A stretch of 64,000 nucleotides of DNA from a bacterium (GTDB lineage: Bacteria > Planctomycetota > Planctomycetia > Isosphaerales > Isosphaeraceae). The translations under genes were made by a program, and so were the position numbers. Under the pieces are notes generated by a model. That model worked only from the letters and a program-made list of their open reading frames with translations, searched no databases and was not told where the DNA came from. Location of the stretch: contig WGMM01000019.1 of NCBI GenBank assembly GCA_016125085.1, positions 62,001-126,000 of the forward strand. Reading direction: 5' to 3'. Positions 1 through 8,658 of this stretch are shown here, one piece after another (position 1 is the first letter of the stretch; the number at the start of each line of letters is the position of its first letter).

Positions 1-780
1 AGCCGCCGGAAAGGTTCGTCCGTCGAATTCGCCGATCACCGGAACTATTCCGTAGGCGACGACTTGCGCCGGATCGACTGGAACCTCTACGGCCGCCTCG
101 AAAAGCTGTTTCTGAAACTGTTTCTCGAGGAAGAGGATCTGCGGGTCCACACCCTCGTCGACACCAGCGCAAGCATGGACTTCGGCACCCCGACGAAGCT
201 GCTTTACGCCAAGCGCATCGCCGCGGCGCTTTCCTACATCGGCATGGTTCACCACGACCGTGTCACCGTCGAAACGTTCGCGGCAAGCCTGGCCCAGGGC
301 CCGGGCCCGATGCGGACGAAATCGCAGATTCACCGGCTGCTGCACTATCTCGATCGGCTCAAGTGCGAAGGCGGCAGCGATCTGGCCGCCGCGGCCAAGT
401 CGTTCGCCACTCGAAATCTCGGCCCCGGGGTGGTGGTCGTCGTCTCCGACTTCCTCGACAAAAACGGCTACGAAACGGCCCTGCGCTATCTGATCGCCCG
501 GAACTTCGACGTTTACGTGATCCACGTGCTTTCGGCTGAAGAAATCGACCCGCCGCTGACGGGCGACCTGCGGCTGACTGACGCCGAAGACGGCGACCTT
601 GCCGAAATCACGATCACGGCCCCGCTACTGGAACGGTACAAGCGCACGCTCGAAGCGTTCAAAACCGGCCTTCGTGACTGGTGTGCCGCCCGGGGCATTC
701 ACTACACCTTCACATCCACCCAGGAACCGTTCGAAAAGCTCGTTCTGGAGTACATGCGCCGAAACGGTCTCGTACGCTAA
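1..780 (+). CDS. DUF58 domain-containing protein (5' partial)
   Basis: The reading frame is open from the first base, so the N-terminus lies outside the window and 259 residues are visible. The opening segment contains the DUF58 hallmark (EFADHR, then GDDLRRIDW near residues 19-27). It is followed by a von Willebrand A-like fold starting with a DxSxS metal-site motif (D54, S56, S58). DUF58 proteins are usually encoded beside a MoxR ATPase and BatA-type vWA membrane proteins and are thought to act in envelope or protein-complex maturation. The genes that follow fit this arrangement. The specific substrate is unknown. The family assignment is firm and the role is inferred. Confidence 0.9.
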   Translation, partial: SRRKGSSVEFADHRNYSVGDDLRRIDWNLYGRLEKLFLKLFLEEEDLRVHTLVDTSASMDFGTPTKLLYAKRIAAALSYIGMVHHDRVTVETFAASLAQGPGPMRTKSQIHRLLHYLDRLKCEGGSDLAAAAKSFATRNLGPGVVVVVSDFLDKNGYETALRYLIARNFDVYVIHVLSAEEIDPPLTGDLRLTDAEDGDLAEITITAPLLERYKRTLEAFKTGLRDWCAARGIHYTFTSTQEPFEKLVLEYMRRNGLVR

Positions 781-834
781 CAGAATTCGGCTTTCGCCCG
801 AAATCGCCCCTTCGACTGAGGTTCTGCACCCGCC

Positions 835-981
835 ATGTTGCCCGAAGTGACAAGTGACTGGATCTTCTATGGCCTTTCGGCCGCGTTCGTCGCCTATCTG
901 CTGTTGATCTTTCTGACCAAATCACGGCGGCTCAGGCAACGAGAGAGTGCCGCCGAAGAATCGCCCGGAATCGACCTCTGA
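835..981 (+). CDS. 48-residue single-pass membrane protein
   Basis: A short frame starts at ATG 835 and ends at TGA 979-981. The stop overlaps the ATG of the next gene by one base (TGATG), which suggests translational coupling. The product has about nine polar residues, one hydrophobic helix (around residues 10-28, rich in Leu, Ala and Phe), then a basic stretch (KSRRLRQR) and an acidic tail. That is the pattern of a small membrane anchor or accessory subunit. It lies between a DUF58 gene and a BatA-type gene, so it probably belongs to the same membrane complex. No known family is recognised. Its size makes it easy to miss in annotation. Confidence 0.65.
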   Translation: MLPEVTSDWIFYGLSAAFVAYLLLIFLTKSRRLRQRESAAEESPGIDL

Positions 982-3092
982 TGAACGCCCTCGCACGCCT
1001 GGCCAACAGCCTGAGCCCGATCCAGTGGAAATCGCCTCTGAGCGCCCCCGCATGGGCCGCGCTGGCCGCCGTGCCGGTGTGCATCGTTCTGCTTTATTTT
1101 CTCAAACTTCGGCGGAAGCCGGTCGTGGTGCCTTCCACACTGCTCTGGCGTCGCAGCATGGAAGATCTTCGAGTCAACAGCCTGTTCCAGCGGCTGCGGC
1201 GCAACATTCTGCTTTTTCTGCAGTTAGCGACTGTGTTCCTGATCCTGGCCGCGCTCGCGGGGCCAAGTCTTTCCGGATCGCGATCTCAGGGAAGGCGGCT
1301 CATTCTGGCGATCGACAACAGCGCCAGCATGTCGGCCAGCGACATCCCGCCCGATCGACTGAGCGCCGCCAGGTCGCGAGCGACCGATCTGATCGATTCC
1401 CTCGCTTCGAACGATCTGGCCATGGTGATCGCCTTCTCGGACACCGCCGAAGTCATGGCCAGCTACACTTCGAACAAGGGGCTCCTCAAGAAAAAGATTC
1501 AGGAGATTTCGGCGACTGACCGGCGCAGCGACCCGCTCGAGGCTCTCCGGGTCGCTGACGGCCTGGCGAATCCCTCACGACAGGCCGAAGGTGGCGTCGC
1601 CACCGAAGAATCCACACCGAAGCTGGTGATCTTCACCGACGGCGGGTTCGCGGACATTCAGGGCTTCAGCCTGGGCAATCTCGAACCCGAACTGGTCATC
1701 ATCGGCCAGGGCCCGCCACCGTTCCGCCCCGGTCAGGACGAAGATCGCATCGACTACCCCACGAAAAACCAGGGGATTCTTGCCCTTCAGGCCAGGCGCA
1801 ACGAAGATGCCCCCGGAACCGTGGAAATCTTCGGCAGATACAAGAATTACGATGCCGCGGACGCCAGTGCGGACCTCAAGCTCTATCGTATCGCACTCGA
1901 TTCGCCCGGCGGCGGACGCACTCTGGCCGACGCCATCAAATTCACCGTGCCCGGTCAATCCGAAAAAGGCTTCCAGTTTTCCATCGCGGATTCGGGCCCC
2001 CAGGCCTTGCTGCTCGAATCGACTGCGACCGGCGACGAACTGAAAGCCGACGATATCGCCTATGTCGTCATTCCACCAGGCAAAAAACCGGGCGTGCGGC
2101 TTGTCACGGCCGGCAACCGCTACCTCAGCCAGTTCTTCAGGTCGCCAGCGATGACGGAAGCCGTCCGCTTTTCCGAAATCACGCCTGAAGATCTCAAAAA
2201 GCCGGAAATCCTGCAGTCATTCGAACTGGGCAGCGACAACCTGACCATTTTCGACGCCTGCAGTCCGGAAAAGTCGCCCCAGAACAGCACTCTCTATTTC
2301 GGCGCGTTTCCTCCCGGTGACAAATTCAAGGAACTTAAGGCTTTCGAAAACCCCACGGTTCTCGACATCGACACCTCCAGCCCGCTGATGCAGTACGTGC
2401 GCGACCTGACTCTCGTGCGGATCCGCTCCGTTCGGATCCCCGAACCGCTGCCGCCCGGAATTCGCCCGCTGATCGAAAGCGACCGGGGGCCACTGGCTTT
2501 CGTATCGCCCCGGGAGGGTTTCTCGGATGTCGTCGTCGGCTTCGGGCTGATGAACGCGAAGGAATTCGAAACCGACTGGTTTTTGAAATACAGTTTTCCG
2601 ATCTTTCTCAACAATTGCGTCACGAATCTTGCAGGTGCGGGGTCGGACCAGGACGCAAGCTCACGCCCGCCAGGTAATCATTTCTTTCTGACCACTGCCG
2701 GGCTCGGCGGAAAACCGGTGGAAATCCGTTGCGTCAGCGATTCGAAAGTTTCGAAATCGAACGCCACCGTCGACAGCACCGGCCGGCTGCCGCTGACGGC
2801 ATCGTCTCGCCAGGGTGCTTTCGCAGTGTATGACGGAGAATCGCTCGTCGATCTCTTCGCCGTCAATCTCTTTGACCAGCGTGAAAGCGATCTCGCCGTG
2901 CGTGGCCTGCCGCCCAGCGATGCCCCGCCCTCCTTCGCAGAAAAATTCGGCCTGAAGATCGGTTACACGCCCCTTACCGGCACCTCGAAACCGAAAGCCG
3001 AAACCTCGCCGCTGTGGAAATGGGCCGTCGTCTTCGGCCTGGCGGTACTTATGACGGAGTGGTACATCTACAATCGACGCGTGGCGATTTGA
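981..3092 (+). CDS. BatA-type von Willebrand factor A membrane protein
   Basis: The 703-residue product has the BatA architecture. It has a first membrane helix (about residues 24-42), a basic linker ending in a VPSTLLWRR segment, and a second helix (about 76-95). A vWA domain follows, whose MIDAS motif begins at D112-x-S114-x-S116 and is preceded by LILAI. The long remainder is periplasmic in character. It ends in a C-terminal helix near 677-697 followed by YNRR. BatA/BatB proteins are associated with DUF58 and MoxR proteins in envelope-stress or protein-assembly roles. The start overlaps the preceding small gene, so the three genes look like one operon. The exact function is unknown. Confidence 0.87.
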   Translation: MNALARLANSLSPIQWKSPLSAPAWAALAAVPVCIVLLYFLKLRRKPVVVPSTLLWRRSMEDLRVNSLFQRLRRNILLFLQLATVFLILAALAGPSLSGSRSQGRRLILAIDNSASMSASDIPPDRLSAARSRATDLIDSLASNDLAMVIAFSDTAEVMASYTSNKGLLKKKIQEISATDRRSDPLEALRVADGLANPSRQAEGGVATEESTPKLVIFTDGGFADIQGFSLGNLEPELVIIGQGPPPFRPGQDEDRIDYPTKNQGILALQARRNEDAPGTVEIFGRYKNYDAADASADLKLYRIALDSPGGGRTLADAIKFTVPGQSEKGFQFSIADSGPQALLLESTATGDELKADDIAYVVIPPGKKPGVRLVTAGNRYLSQFFRSPAMTEAVRFSEITPEDLKKPEILQSFELGSDNLTIFDACSPEKSPQNSTLYFGAFPPGDKFKELKAFENPTVLDIDTSSPLMQYVRDLTLVRIRSVRIPEPLPPGIRPLIESDRGPLAFVSPREGFSDVVVGFGLMNAKEFETDWFLKYSFPIFLNNCVTNLAGAGSDQDASSRPPGNHFFLTTAGLGGKPVEIRCVSDSKVSKSNATVDSTGRLPLTASSRQGAFAVYDGESLVDLFAVNLFDQRESDLAVRGLPPSDAPPSFAEKFGLKIGYTPLTGTSKPKAETSPLWKWAVVFGLAVLMTEWYIYNRRVAI

Positions 3093-3144
3093 TCATCGGA
3101 TTTGGAAATCGGCAGAGACAAGATCGAATTCCGCAGAATCCGAA

Positions 3145-5577
3145 TTATCGCGGCTCACGATATTGCGGCTTCGGCCCTGGCAACGGCAGTGAGTCTTCCA
3201 GAGGGATGACTTCATCGAGCTGGGCGTCCCACTTCATATGGCCGATCGACACCGAGACAACCCGCTTTTTCGCGTCGACTTTGGCGATCCGCCCTGGGCG
3301 GTCATAACCCAGACGCGGCACGACGACCCGGTCCCCCACCTTCAACCGTTCACGCGCCGCCTGCAATTCCTGGGCCTTCAGATCCTTGCCACGCTGCTCC
3401 GCCAGTGCTTTTTCGAGTTCTTCCTGCAGCCGGCGGGCGTCGGCCTGAGCCGTCAGCGCCTCCTGCCTGGCCTTTTCGGCATCGGCCCGAAGCCGCTGAA
3501 GGTCGTCGAATTCCGCCGACCCGCCTGGCGACTCCTGCTTCAGATACTCTTCAGCCCTGTCCACCACATGCCCCGGCAAATTCAATCGCCGGGCGATCGT
3601 CAGGGCATGCGATCGGCCGGCTTCGCCGATCCGAACACGATATAGTGGCTTAAGCGATTCCAGGTCGAATTCGACATTCGCATTGCGAACACGTGGATTG
3701 GCCAGAGCGATCGATTTCAATTCGCCCAGGTGTGTCGTGACGACAGCCAGAACGCCGAGTGAGTCAAGCTCATCGACGATCGCCCGCCCCAGCGCTGAGC
3801 CTTCCGCCGGATCCGTCCCGGCCCCGACTTCGTCCAGCAGCACCAGCGTGCGGTCGTCCGCCCGCCCCAGGATCGTCGTAATGCGTTTCATGTGCGACGA
3901 AAACGTCGAAAGCGACTGCTGCAGGCTCTGCTCGTCGCCGATGTCGGCCAGGATGTCGTTCAAAAGCACGACTTGCGAACCCTCGGCCGCCGGAACGAAA
4001 AGTCCGCACTGAGCCATCACCGAAATCAGGCCCAGGGACTTCAGGGCCACCGTTTTTCCGCCGGTGTTCGGCCCTGTCACAACAAGAATCCGGTAATCGA
4101 ACCCCAGGTGAATGTCGATCGGTGTGACTTCCCGCCTTGGGCCCGTAGCGACCGCCGTCTTGCGTTTTTCTTCCGCGGGCCGTTCCGCCACAGGCCTGAC
4201 CCATGCGGCTCGGGCCGCTGCTTTCGCGGCCTTTTCGGCTTTGCGTTTCTCGGCCAACGCGGCGTAATCGACCCCCAGGCCACCCTTCAAAACCGGCACG
4301 GTCTCGGCGTCTTCCGAATCTTCCTCAACGTCTTCCTGAACAGGGGCTTCCGGCGGCTTTTCGCCTGCCTTCGGCAAGCTCATGAAAACCGGAGAAGGCG
4401 CTGGCGGCTTTGGCTTCTTCGCAGGCGTTTCCGGCTTCGGTGGATTCATTCCGGCCGGAAGCCAAGCGAATCTCGCGTCCGGAGTCTTCCTTCCGGCGGC
4501 TTCTTTGCTTCCTGCGGCAGATGCTTCAGGTTCGGCAGCGGCCTCCGCAAGTCGATCCGGATCCGTCGTCGATTCGCCAGAGTCAGGGCTTTCGCTCTCT
4601 GTCTCGTCCGCCGTTTCTACCGGCTTGTTCGCCTCTTCCCGGAACATCTGTTCAAGTAGAGGGTGCCGGGCAGATCGCAGGAAAATGCCCTGATTGCCGA
4701 ACATTGGGCGAAAATGGCGAAAATCCTGGGCGTAACGTGCTCGGGCAAGTGCAAAATCAAGTTGAGCCATTTTGCCGACAGCCAGAACGACGTCTTCACC
4801 GACCTGGCCGATCTGTTCGGAAAGCCAGTGCAGAATCCGCCGGATCTCCTGCTTCTCTTTGTCCCGCAGGAAAGAAAGCTGCGCCGATTGGTCCGCGATC
4901 GCGGCGGGCTCGACATAGACCGTTTCACTGGAGGCACTCGTACGCTGCACGGAACCGGGCACCTCGCCCCGCCGTTCACGGATCACAGGAACGACGTAAT
5001 GGTGGCCGACCATCGTGTAATTGGCATAACGCAGCAAACCACGAGAATCGAAAGTGCGGATCAGGTTCCGCAGCGTCGCCTGAATCCGGGCCTCGGCCGA
5101 TCGAATCTCGCCCCTGATGTTGGAGAGTTTGCGGCTGGCCGTGTCGAGCATTTCGCCCCGTTCGTCCAGGCAACCCTCAATCGTATTCTTGAGCGACGAA
5201 AAATCCGCGAGCCCGAAGCCGATCGCTGCAAGTCGAGGGCTCTGGCCCGTGTTCCGGTCGACCCACTGCCGCACGTCGCCGACCACACGAAGCAATGCGG
5301 CCACGTCGCAGATCTCGTCAGCCGAAAGCGTTGCGTGAGTCATCGCCCGGCGCACCAGCGGCCGGACGTCGGTCATTCCGCCCAGGGGCGGGCCGAGGCC
5401 GGCACGGACCAAATCGAGCAGCTCTTCCGTTTCCTGGAGCCGTTGATCGATCGCGCCCATGTCGTGCAGCGGCACGATCGCAAGGGCTTCGTCGCGTCCC
5501 AGACTGGTAGCGGCATATCCGGCGACGATCGCCCGAAGCCGCTCGAATTCCAGCAATTCCAGCGTATGTGCATCCAT
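3145..5577 (-). CDS. mutS2: MutS2-family ATPase with large insertion, no Smr domain seen
   Basis: The 810-residue protein begins like MutS2 (MDAHTLELLEF). It carries the core and clamp regions up to a conserved ARHPLL at about residues 303-307, Walker A GPNTGGKT at 502-509, and the signature LLDEVGAGTDPAEGSA with a downstream TTHLGELK. MutS2 proteins bind branched DNA or collided ribosomes. About 170 residues rich in Pro, Glu, Ala and Lys (313-482) are inserted between ARHPLL and the VTPIDIHLG segment; these are normally only a few tens of residues apart. The C-terminus stops after a KOW-like segment (KVGDRVVVPRLG), and no Smr nuclease domain is visible. It lies 80 nt downstream of the asparaginase gene on the same strand. 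Confidence 0.92.
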   Translation of the reverse strand: MDAHTLELLEFERLRAIVAGYAATSLGRDEALAIVPLHDMGAIDQRLQETEELLDLVRAGLGPPLGGMTDVRPLVRRAMTHATLSADEICDVAALLRVVGDVRQWVDRNTGQSPRLAAIGFGLADFSSLKNTIEGCLDERGEMLDTASRKLSNIRGEIRSAEARIQATLRNLIRTFDSRGLLRYANYTMVGHHYVVPVIRERRGEVPGSVQRTSASSETVYVEPAAIADQSAQLSFLRDKEKQEIRRILHWLSEQIGQVGEDVVLAVGKMAQLDFALARARYAQDFRHFRPMFGNQGIFLRSARHPLLEQMFREEANKPVETADETESESPDSGESTTDPDRLAEAAAEPEASAAGSKEAAGRKTPDARFAWLPAGMNPPKPETPAKKPKPPAPSPVFMSLPKAGEKPPEAPVQEDVEEDSEDAETVPVLKGGLGVDYAALAEKRKAEKAAKAAARAAWVRPVAERPAEEKRKTAVATGPRREVTPIDIHLGFDYRILVVTGPNTGGKTVALKSLGLISVMAQCGLFVPAAEGSQVVLLNDILADIGDEQSLQQSLSTFSSHMKRITTILGRADDRTLVLLDEVGAGTDPAEGSALGRAIVDELDSLGVLAVVTTHLGELKSIALANPRVRNANVEFDLESLKPLYRVRIGEAGRSHALTIARRLNLPGHVVDRAEEYLKQESPGGSAEFDDLQRLRADAEKARQEALTAQADARRLQEELEKALAEQRGKDLKAQELQAARERLKVGDRVVVPRLGYDRPGRIAKVDAKKRVVSVSIGHMKWDAQLDEVIPLEDSLPLPGPKPQYREPR

Positions 5578-5657
5578 CGATATTCGGATTCCGGCGATTC
5601 CGGACCTTGCCGGAACCGCCCCTCCCTTCGAAGTTCAGGCCGATGCCGGCCGTCTCG

Positions 5658-6731
5658 TCAGATTTCCTTGAGTTCTTCGTCGAACAGCGGAACGCAGTCG
5701 ACCAGGCGTGCCGAGTCACCGTCGTGCACGGCCATCTTCGGTCCGGCGAACAATGCGGCACCGGCGAAATCGCCATTCTTGCGGATCGCGTAAAAGTTCA
5801 CGTTGAAGTTGGGGCGGCCCTTGGCATCCTGGAGCCGTTTGTCCCGATTCGTCGCCACGATCCGCTTGCAGCATTCGATAAGCACGTCCTTCAGTGGTTT
5901 GTCCCCACTTCGACGCATCTCTTCGACCGCCAGAAAGCTCGAAAGATTCAGCAGGTTCGCCTCTCCCCGGCCGGTCGAGCCCGCCGTACCGACATCATTG
6001 TTCAAGTAGAGGCCTGCACCGAGAATCGGCGAGTCGCCCACTCGGCCTGGAATTTTGTAATACAGGCCCGAAGTCGTCGTCGTGCAGCCCAGGTCGCCAT
6101 GCGTATCCAGCACGGAGCAATGGATCGTGCCGTACTCACGAACATAATCCGGCCCGAAGAACTTGCGCACTTCAGGGTCGAGTTCATCCGCCGGCGGCGG
6201 AATGCGGTCGTCGTTCCGGCTGGAAGTCTCTTTCCAGTAAAGCCAGATTTTGCGGGCTTCTTCGGTCAGCAGATTCTCTTCCGGAAAGCCATGAGCACGG
6301 GCGAACCGCAGGGCCCCTTCACCGACGAGCAGGCAGTGGTCCGTGCGCTTCATCACCAGCCGTGCCACAGCCGCCGGGTGCTTGATATTGCGAAGGCTGG
6401 CAACCGAACCGCCGCCGTGGGTGGGGCCGTGCATTACGGCCGCGTCCAGCTCGACGACACCGTCCTCGTTCGGAATCCCGCCCAAGCCGACCGTGTGATC
6501 GTTCGGATCGGCTTCGACAAGAGCCACGCCAGCGATGGCGGCATCGAGCGGATCATGCCCTTTTTTGACGAGATCCATCGCCAGCTTGACGGTCTCCAGC
6601 CCATTGGCGCTCGAAACCGCGATCGGACGCCCTTTGCCAGCCGGCTTGACTTTCGCGGCTCCCATCGAGGCAGCGCACAGGGCGGCGATCGGTGTCGACA
6701 AAAACGCGCGGCGTTGAACGGGCGGCAGCAT
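5658..6731 (-). CDS. Secreted N4-glycosylasparaginase / isoaspartyl peptidase-like Ntn hydrolase
   Basis: The product matches the asparaginase-2 (glycosylasparaginase) family. It has GLGGIPNEDGVVELDAAVM early, and GTIHCSV whose Thr (residue 202 from this start) is the expected autocatalytic nucleophile. It also has GRVGDSPILGAGLY and STGRGE substrate-site motifs. The frame is open further upstream, but ATG 6731 has GAGGAG about eight bases ahead of it. That start gives an N-terminus with a twin-arginine-like motif (RRAFLST) followed by a hydrophobic stretch, so export through Tat is likely. It hydrolyses an amide on an Asn side chain or an isoaspartyl bond; which substrate cannot be decided. 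A bipartite promoter-like element lies at 6804-6839. Confidence 0.88.
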   Translation of the reverse strand: MLPPVQRRAFLSTPIAALCAASMGAAKVKPAGKGRPIAVSSANGLETVKLAMDLVKKGHDPLDAAIAGVALVEADPNDHTVGLGGIPNEDGVVELDAAVMHGPTHGGGSVASLRNIKHPAAVARLVMKRTDHCLLVGEGALRFARAHGFPEENLLTEEARKIWLYWKETSSRNDDRIPPPADELDPEVRKFFGPDYVREYGTIHCSVLDTHGDLGCTTTTSGLYYKIPGRVGDSPILGAGLYLNNDVGTAGSTGRGEANLLNLSSFLAVEEMRRSGDKPLKDVLIECCKRIVATNRDKRLQDAKGRPNFNVNFYAIRKNGDFAGAALFAGPKMAVHDGDSARLVDCVPLFDEELKEI

Positions 6732-6803
6732 GGTCGTGGCTCCTCGTTGGCGATTGGCGGACGTTCGAACCGATCTTTTGCGCCGTCCATCCGACACGTA
6801 CAT

Positions 6804-6839
6804 AAGTTAACTTCGAAACGCGCGATCGACCAGTGGCGA
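6804..6839 (-). promoter_or_regulatory. Bipartite promoter-like element, copy 1
   Basis: Read on the minus strand, this is TCGCCACTGGTC, then 16 bases, then GTTAACTT. The same 12-mer and 8-mer with the same 16-base spacing occur at 15696-15731, upstream of another minus-strand gene. Here the downstream box lies about 73 bases before the asparaginase start. The spacing fits a promoter (-35-like and -10-like boxes) for an alternative sigma factor, or a regulator site. Neither box matches the standard sigma-70 consensus. Confidence 0.55.
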
Positions 6840-7010
6840 CCCTTGCCTCGAAATGCGAGCCGCGGAATTTCGGGGCGGATCCGCCGACATTCCGCACGAA
6901 TTCATCGTGATCATGAACCTGCCCGATTCGCCTTGCCTGATTCCGGAAAATCCGTACCATGCCCGGTCGAACGTTCAAGGAAGATGCGTTGCATGGAGGC
7001 ACGGCGGCCC

Positions 7011-7874
7011 ATGAGTTCTGTTCGAGAGCCGTACAGGTTCCGCCAGTCGATCAGGCGAGCGACGATCGCCGCCCTTGCGATTTCAGGATTTTTCGGATGC
7101 GCCGGCAAAGTCGGCACAACGGCCCGCAGCATGCTCTCCCACGTGCGCGACGACGCCGACCCGAACGTACGGTACGAAGCCTACGCCAAACTCGGCCGCA
7201 AAAGAACTTACGACAACGAACAGCAGATGGTCGAAGCCGTCGCCGAACTCTCCGCCAGGCTCGACGGCGATAAGGAACCTCCGATCGCCCGTGCCATGAT
7301 CTGCCGGTCCCTGGGCGATCTGAAACGTCCTGAAGCGCGCACGGCGTTGATCAAATGTCTTGAAGACGAAGACGGCGACGTGCGGACCGAAGCCGCGCGG
7401 GCCCTGGGCAAGGTCGGTACGGACGAAGACGCCGTTCTGCTGGCCCGGATGATGGCCATCGACACCACGCACAACGGCCGTGTGGCCGCCGCCGAAGGGC
7501 TGGCGAACCTGAAACCGAAGGATCCGAAAGTGCTCGTTTCGCTTTCGGAAAACCTCAACAACGACGATCCGGCAATTCGCCTGGCCGCATACAAGGCCCT
7601 GAAATCGATCACGGGTGCAAACCCCGGAACCGATGTCGAAGCCTGGCAGGAATACCTCGCCCGAAACGTTCCCGGATTTTCCGGCGAATCGCCCGTGGCG
7701 GCACAACCTGCCCCCAGCCAGATCGCATCTCGACCGACGAGCCCCCGGGCCATCGCCCTGCCCGAAATGTCGCCCAGCGATGCCGCGGTTCGCCCTGTCG
7801 GCCTGCACCCGGGCGATTTTCGGGCGAATGCGGCCGCCGGTTCGGCCGCTGCTCGCTCCGGAAGCACGCCATGA
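7011..7874 (+). CDS. HEAT-repeat lipoprotein
   Basis: ATG 7011 is preferred because GGAGG lies ten bases upstream; two earlier in-frame ATGs (6984, 6993) exist. The 287-residue product starts with a basic n-region and a hydrophobic helix ending in a lipobox-like GFFGC (Cys30), so it is probably a lipoprotein. It then has about five HEAT-like helical repeats (DPNVRYEAYAKLG, DGDVRTEAARALGKVG, DPAIRLAAYKALKSITG). The last 70 residues are Pro, Ala and Ser rich and probably disordered. It overlaps ruvA by ATGA, so it is cotranslated with a DNA-repair gene. The reason for that link is unknown. Confidence 0.82.
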   Translation: MSSVREPYRFRQSIRRATIAALAISGFFGCAGKVGTTARSMLSHVRDDADPNVRYEAYAKLGRKRTYDNEQQMVEAVAELSARLDGDKEPPIARAMICRSLGDLKRPEARTALIKCLEDEDGDVRTEAARALGKVGTDEDAVLLARMMAIDTTHNGRVAAAEGLANLKPKDPKVLVSLSENLNNDDPAIRLAAYKALKSITGANPGTDVEAWQEYLARNVPGFSGESPVAAQPAPSQIASRPTSPRAIALPEMSPSDAAVRPVGLHPGDFRANAAAGSAAARSGSTP

Positions 7875-8548
7875 TCACACGCGTCACCGGTACGCTGGAA
7901 GTTCTCGGCACCGAAGAGGCGCTCATCGCGATCGGCCCGATACAGACCGGGATTTCGATCTCCGAAGAGACTCGCACGAAGCTGCAATCGCAACTAGGCG
8001 AACAGGTTACGCTTTACACGATCTTCGATATCGAGGGCGGTGTCGGCGGCTCGCGCATGACGCCCCGGCTCATCGGCTTTCTCTCGCCCGTAGACCGCGA
8101 ATTCTTCGAGGTGTTCACATCCGTCGATGGCGTTGGAGTGCGTAAAGCCTTGCGGGCCATGACACGCAGCGTTCGCGACCTGGCCCGGATGATCCAGGAT
8201 CAGGACGTGAAGGGCCTCTCCACCTTGCCCGGAATCGGTGAGGCCTTCGCGGAACGGATCGTGGCCAAACTGCGGCGAAAAGTCGCCACGTTCGCACTTG
8301 GTTCAGGTGATTCGGACGGGGGTTCGAAATCGTCCGGCAAAATCGCGAACGTATCCGACCAGATCATCGATGATGCCTTCCAGGTTCTGATTTCTTTCGG
8401 CCATGCCGACAGCGACGCTCGCCGCATGATCGAAACGGCCCTGGCGGAAGGCACGAGCTTCGGATCCGCCGCGGATCTGCTCGCGACGATCTACGGCGCA
8501 GAAGCCAGACCCGGTGCCAAGCCGAAAACGCCGAAAGGTCGAAAATAA
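7871..8548 (+). CDS. ruvA: Holliday junction branch migration protein RuvA
   Basis: The 225-residue product follows RuvA layout. An N-terminal OB-fold begins MITRVTGTLE. A helix-hairpin-helix region follows with FFEVFTSVDGVGVRKALRAM and STLPGIGEAFAERIVAKLRRK. A flexible linker then leads to a C-terminal three-helix RuvB-binding domain (IIDDAFQVLISFGHADSDARRMIE). RuvA binds four-way junctions and loads the RuvB motor during recombination. The start codon overlaps the previous stop (ATGA). ruvB follows after 110 bases. No ruvC is seen in the window. Confidence 0.93.
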   Translation: MITRVTGTLEVLGTEEALIAIGPIQTGISISEETRTKLQSQLGEQVTLYTIFDIEGGVGGSRMTPRLIGFLSPVDREFFEVFTSVDGVGVRKALRAMTRSVRDLARMIQDQDVKGLSTLPGIGEAFAERIVAKLRRKVATFALGSGDSDGGSKSSGKIANVSDQIIDDAFQVLISFGHADSDARRMIETALAEGTSFGSAADLLATIYGAEARPGAKPKTPKGRK

Positions 8549-8658
8549 GAACCGCATTCACGGCGGCGATGTACATCTGTTCGAATCAGGGTTCGGACGG
8601 TAAAATCACCCCATCCCGAATTGCGGCAGGATGATCGGAACCGGCGCCGGAGAAAGCC

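Noticed and set aside
5568..7010. Plus-strand frame running into the HEAT-repeat gene, giving an apparent 768-residue protein
   Set aside because: The first 480 codons run antisense to the asparaginase gene and have no homology pattern; the real start is at 7011 with a GGAGG site.
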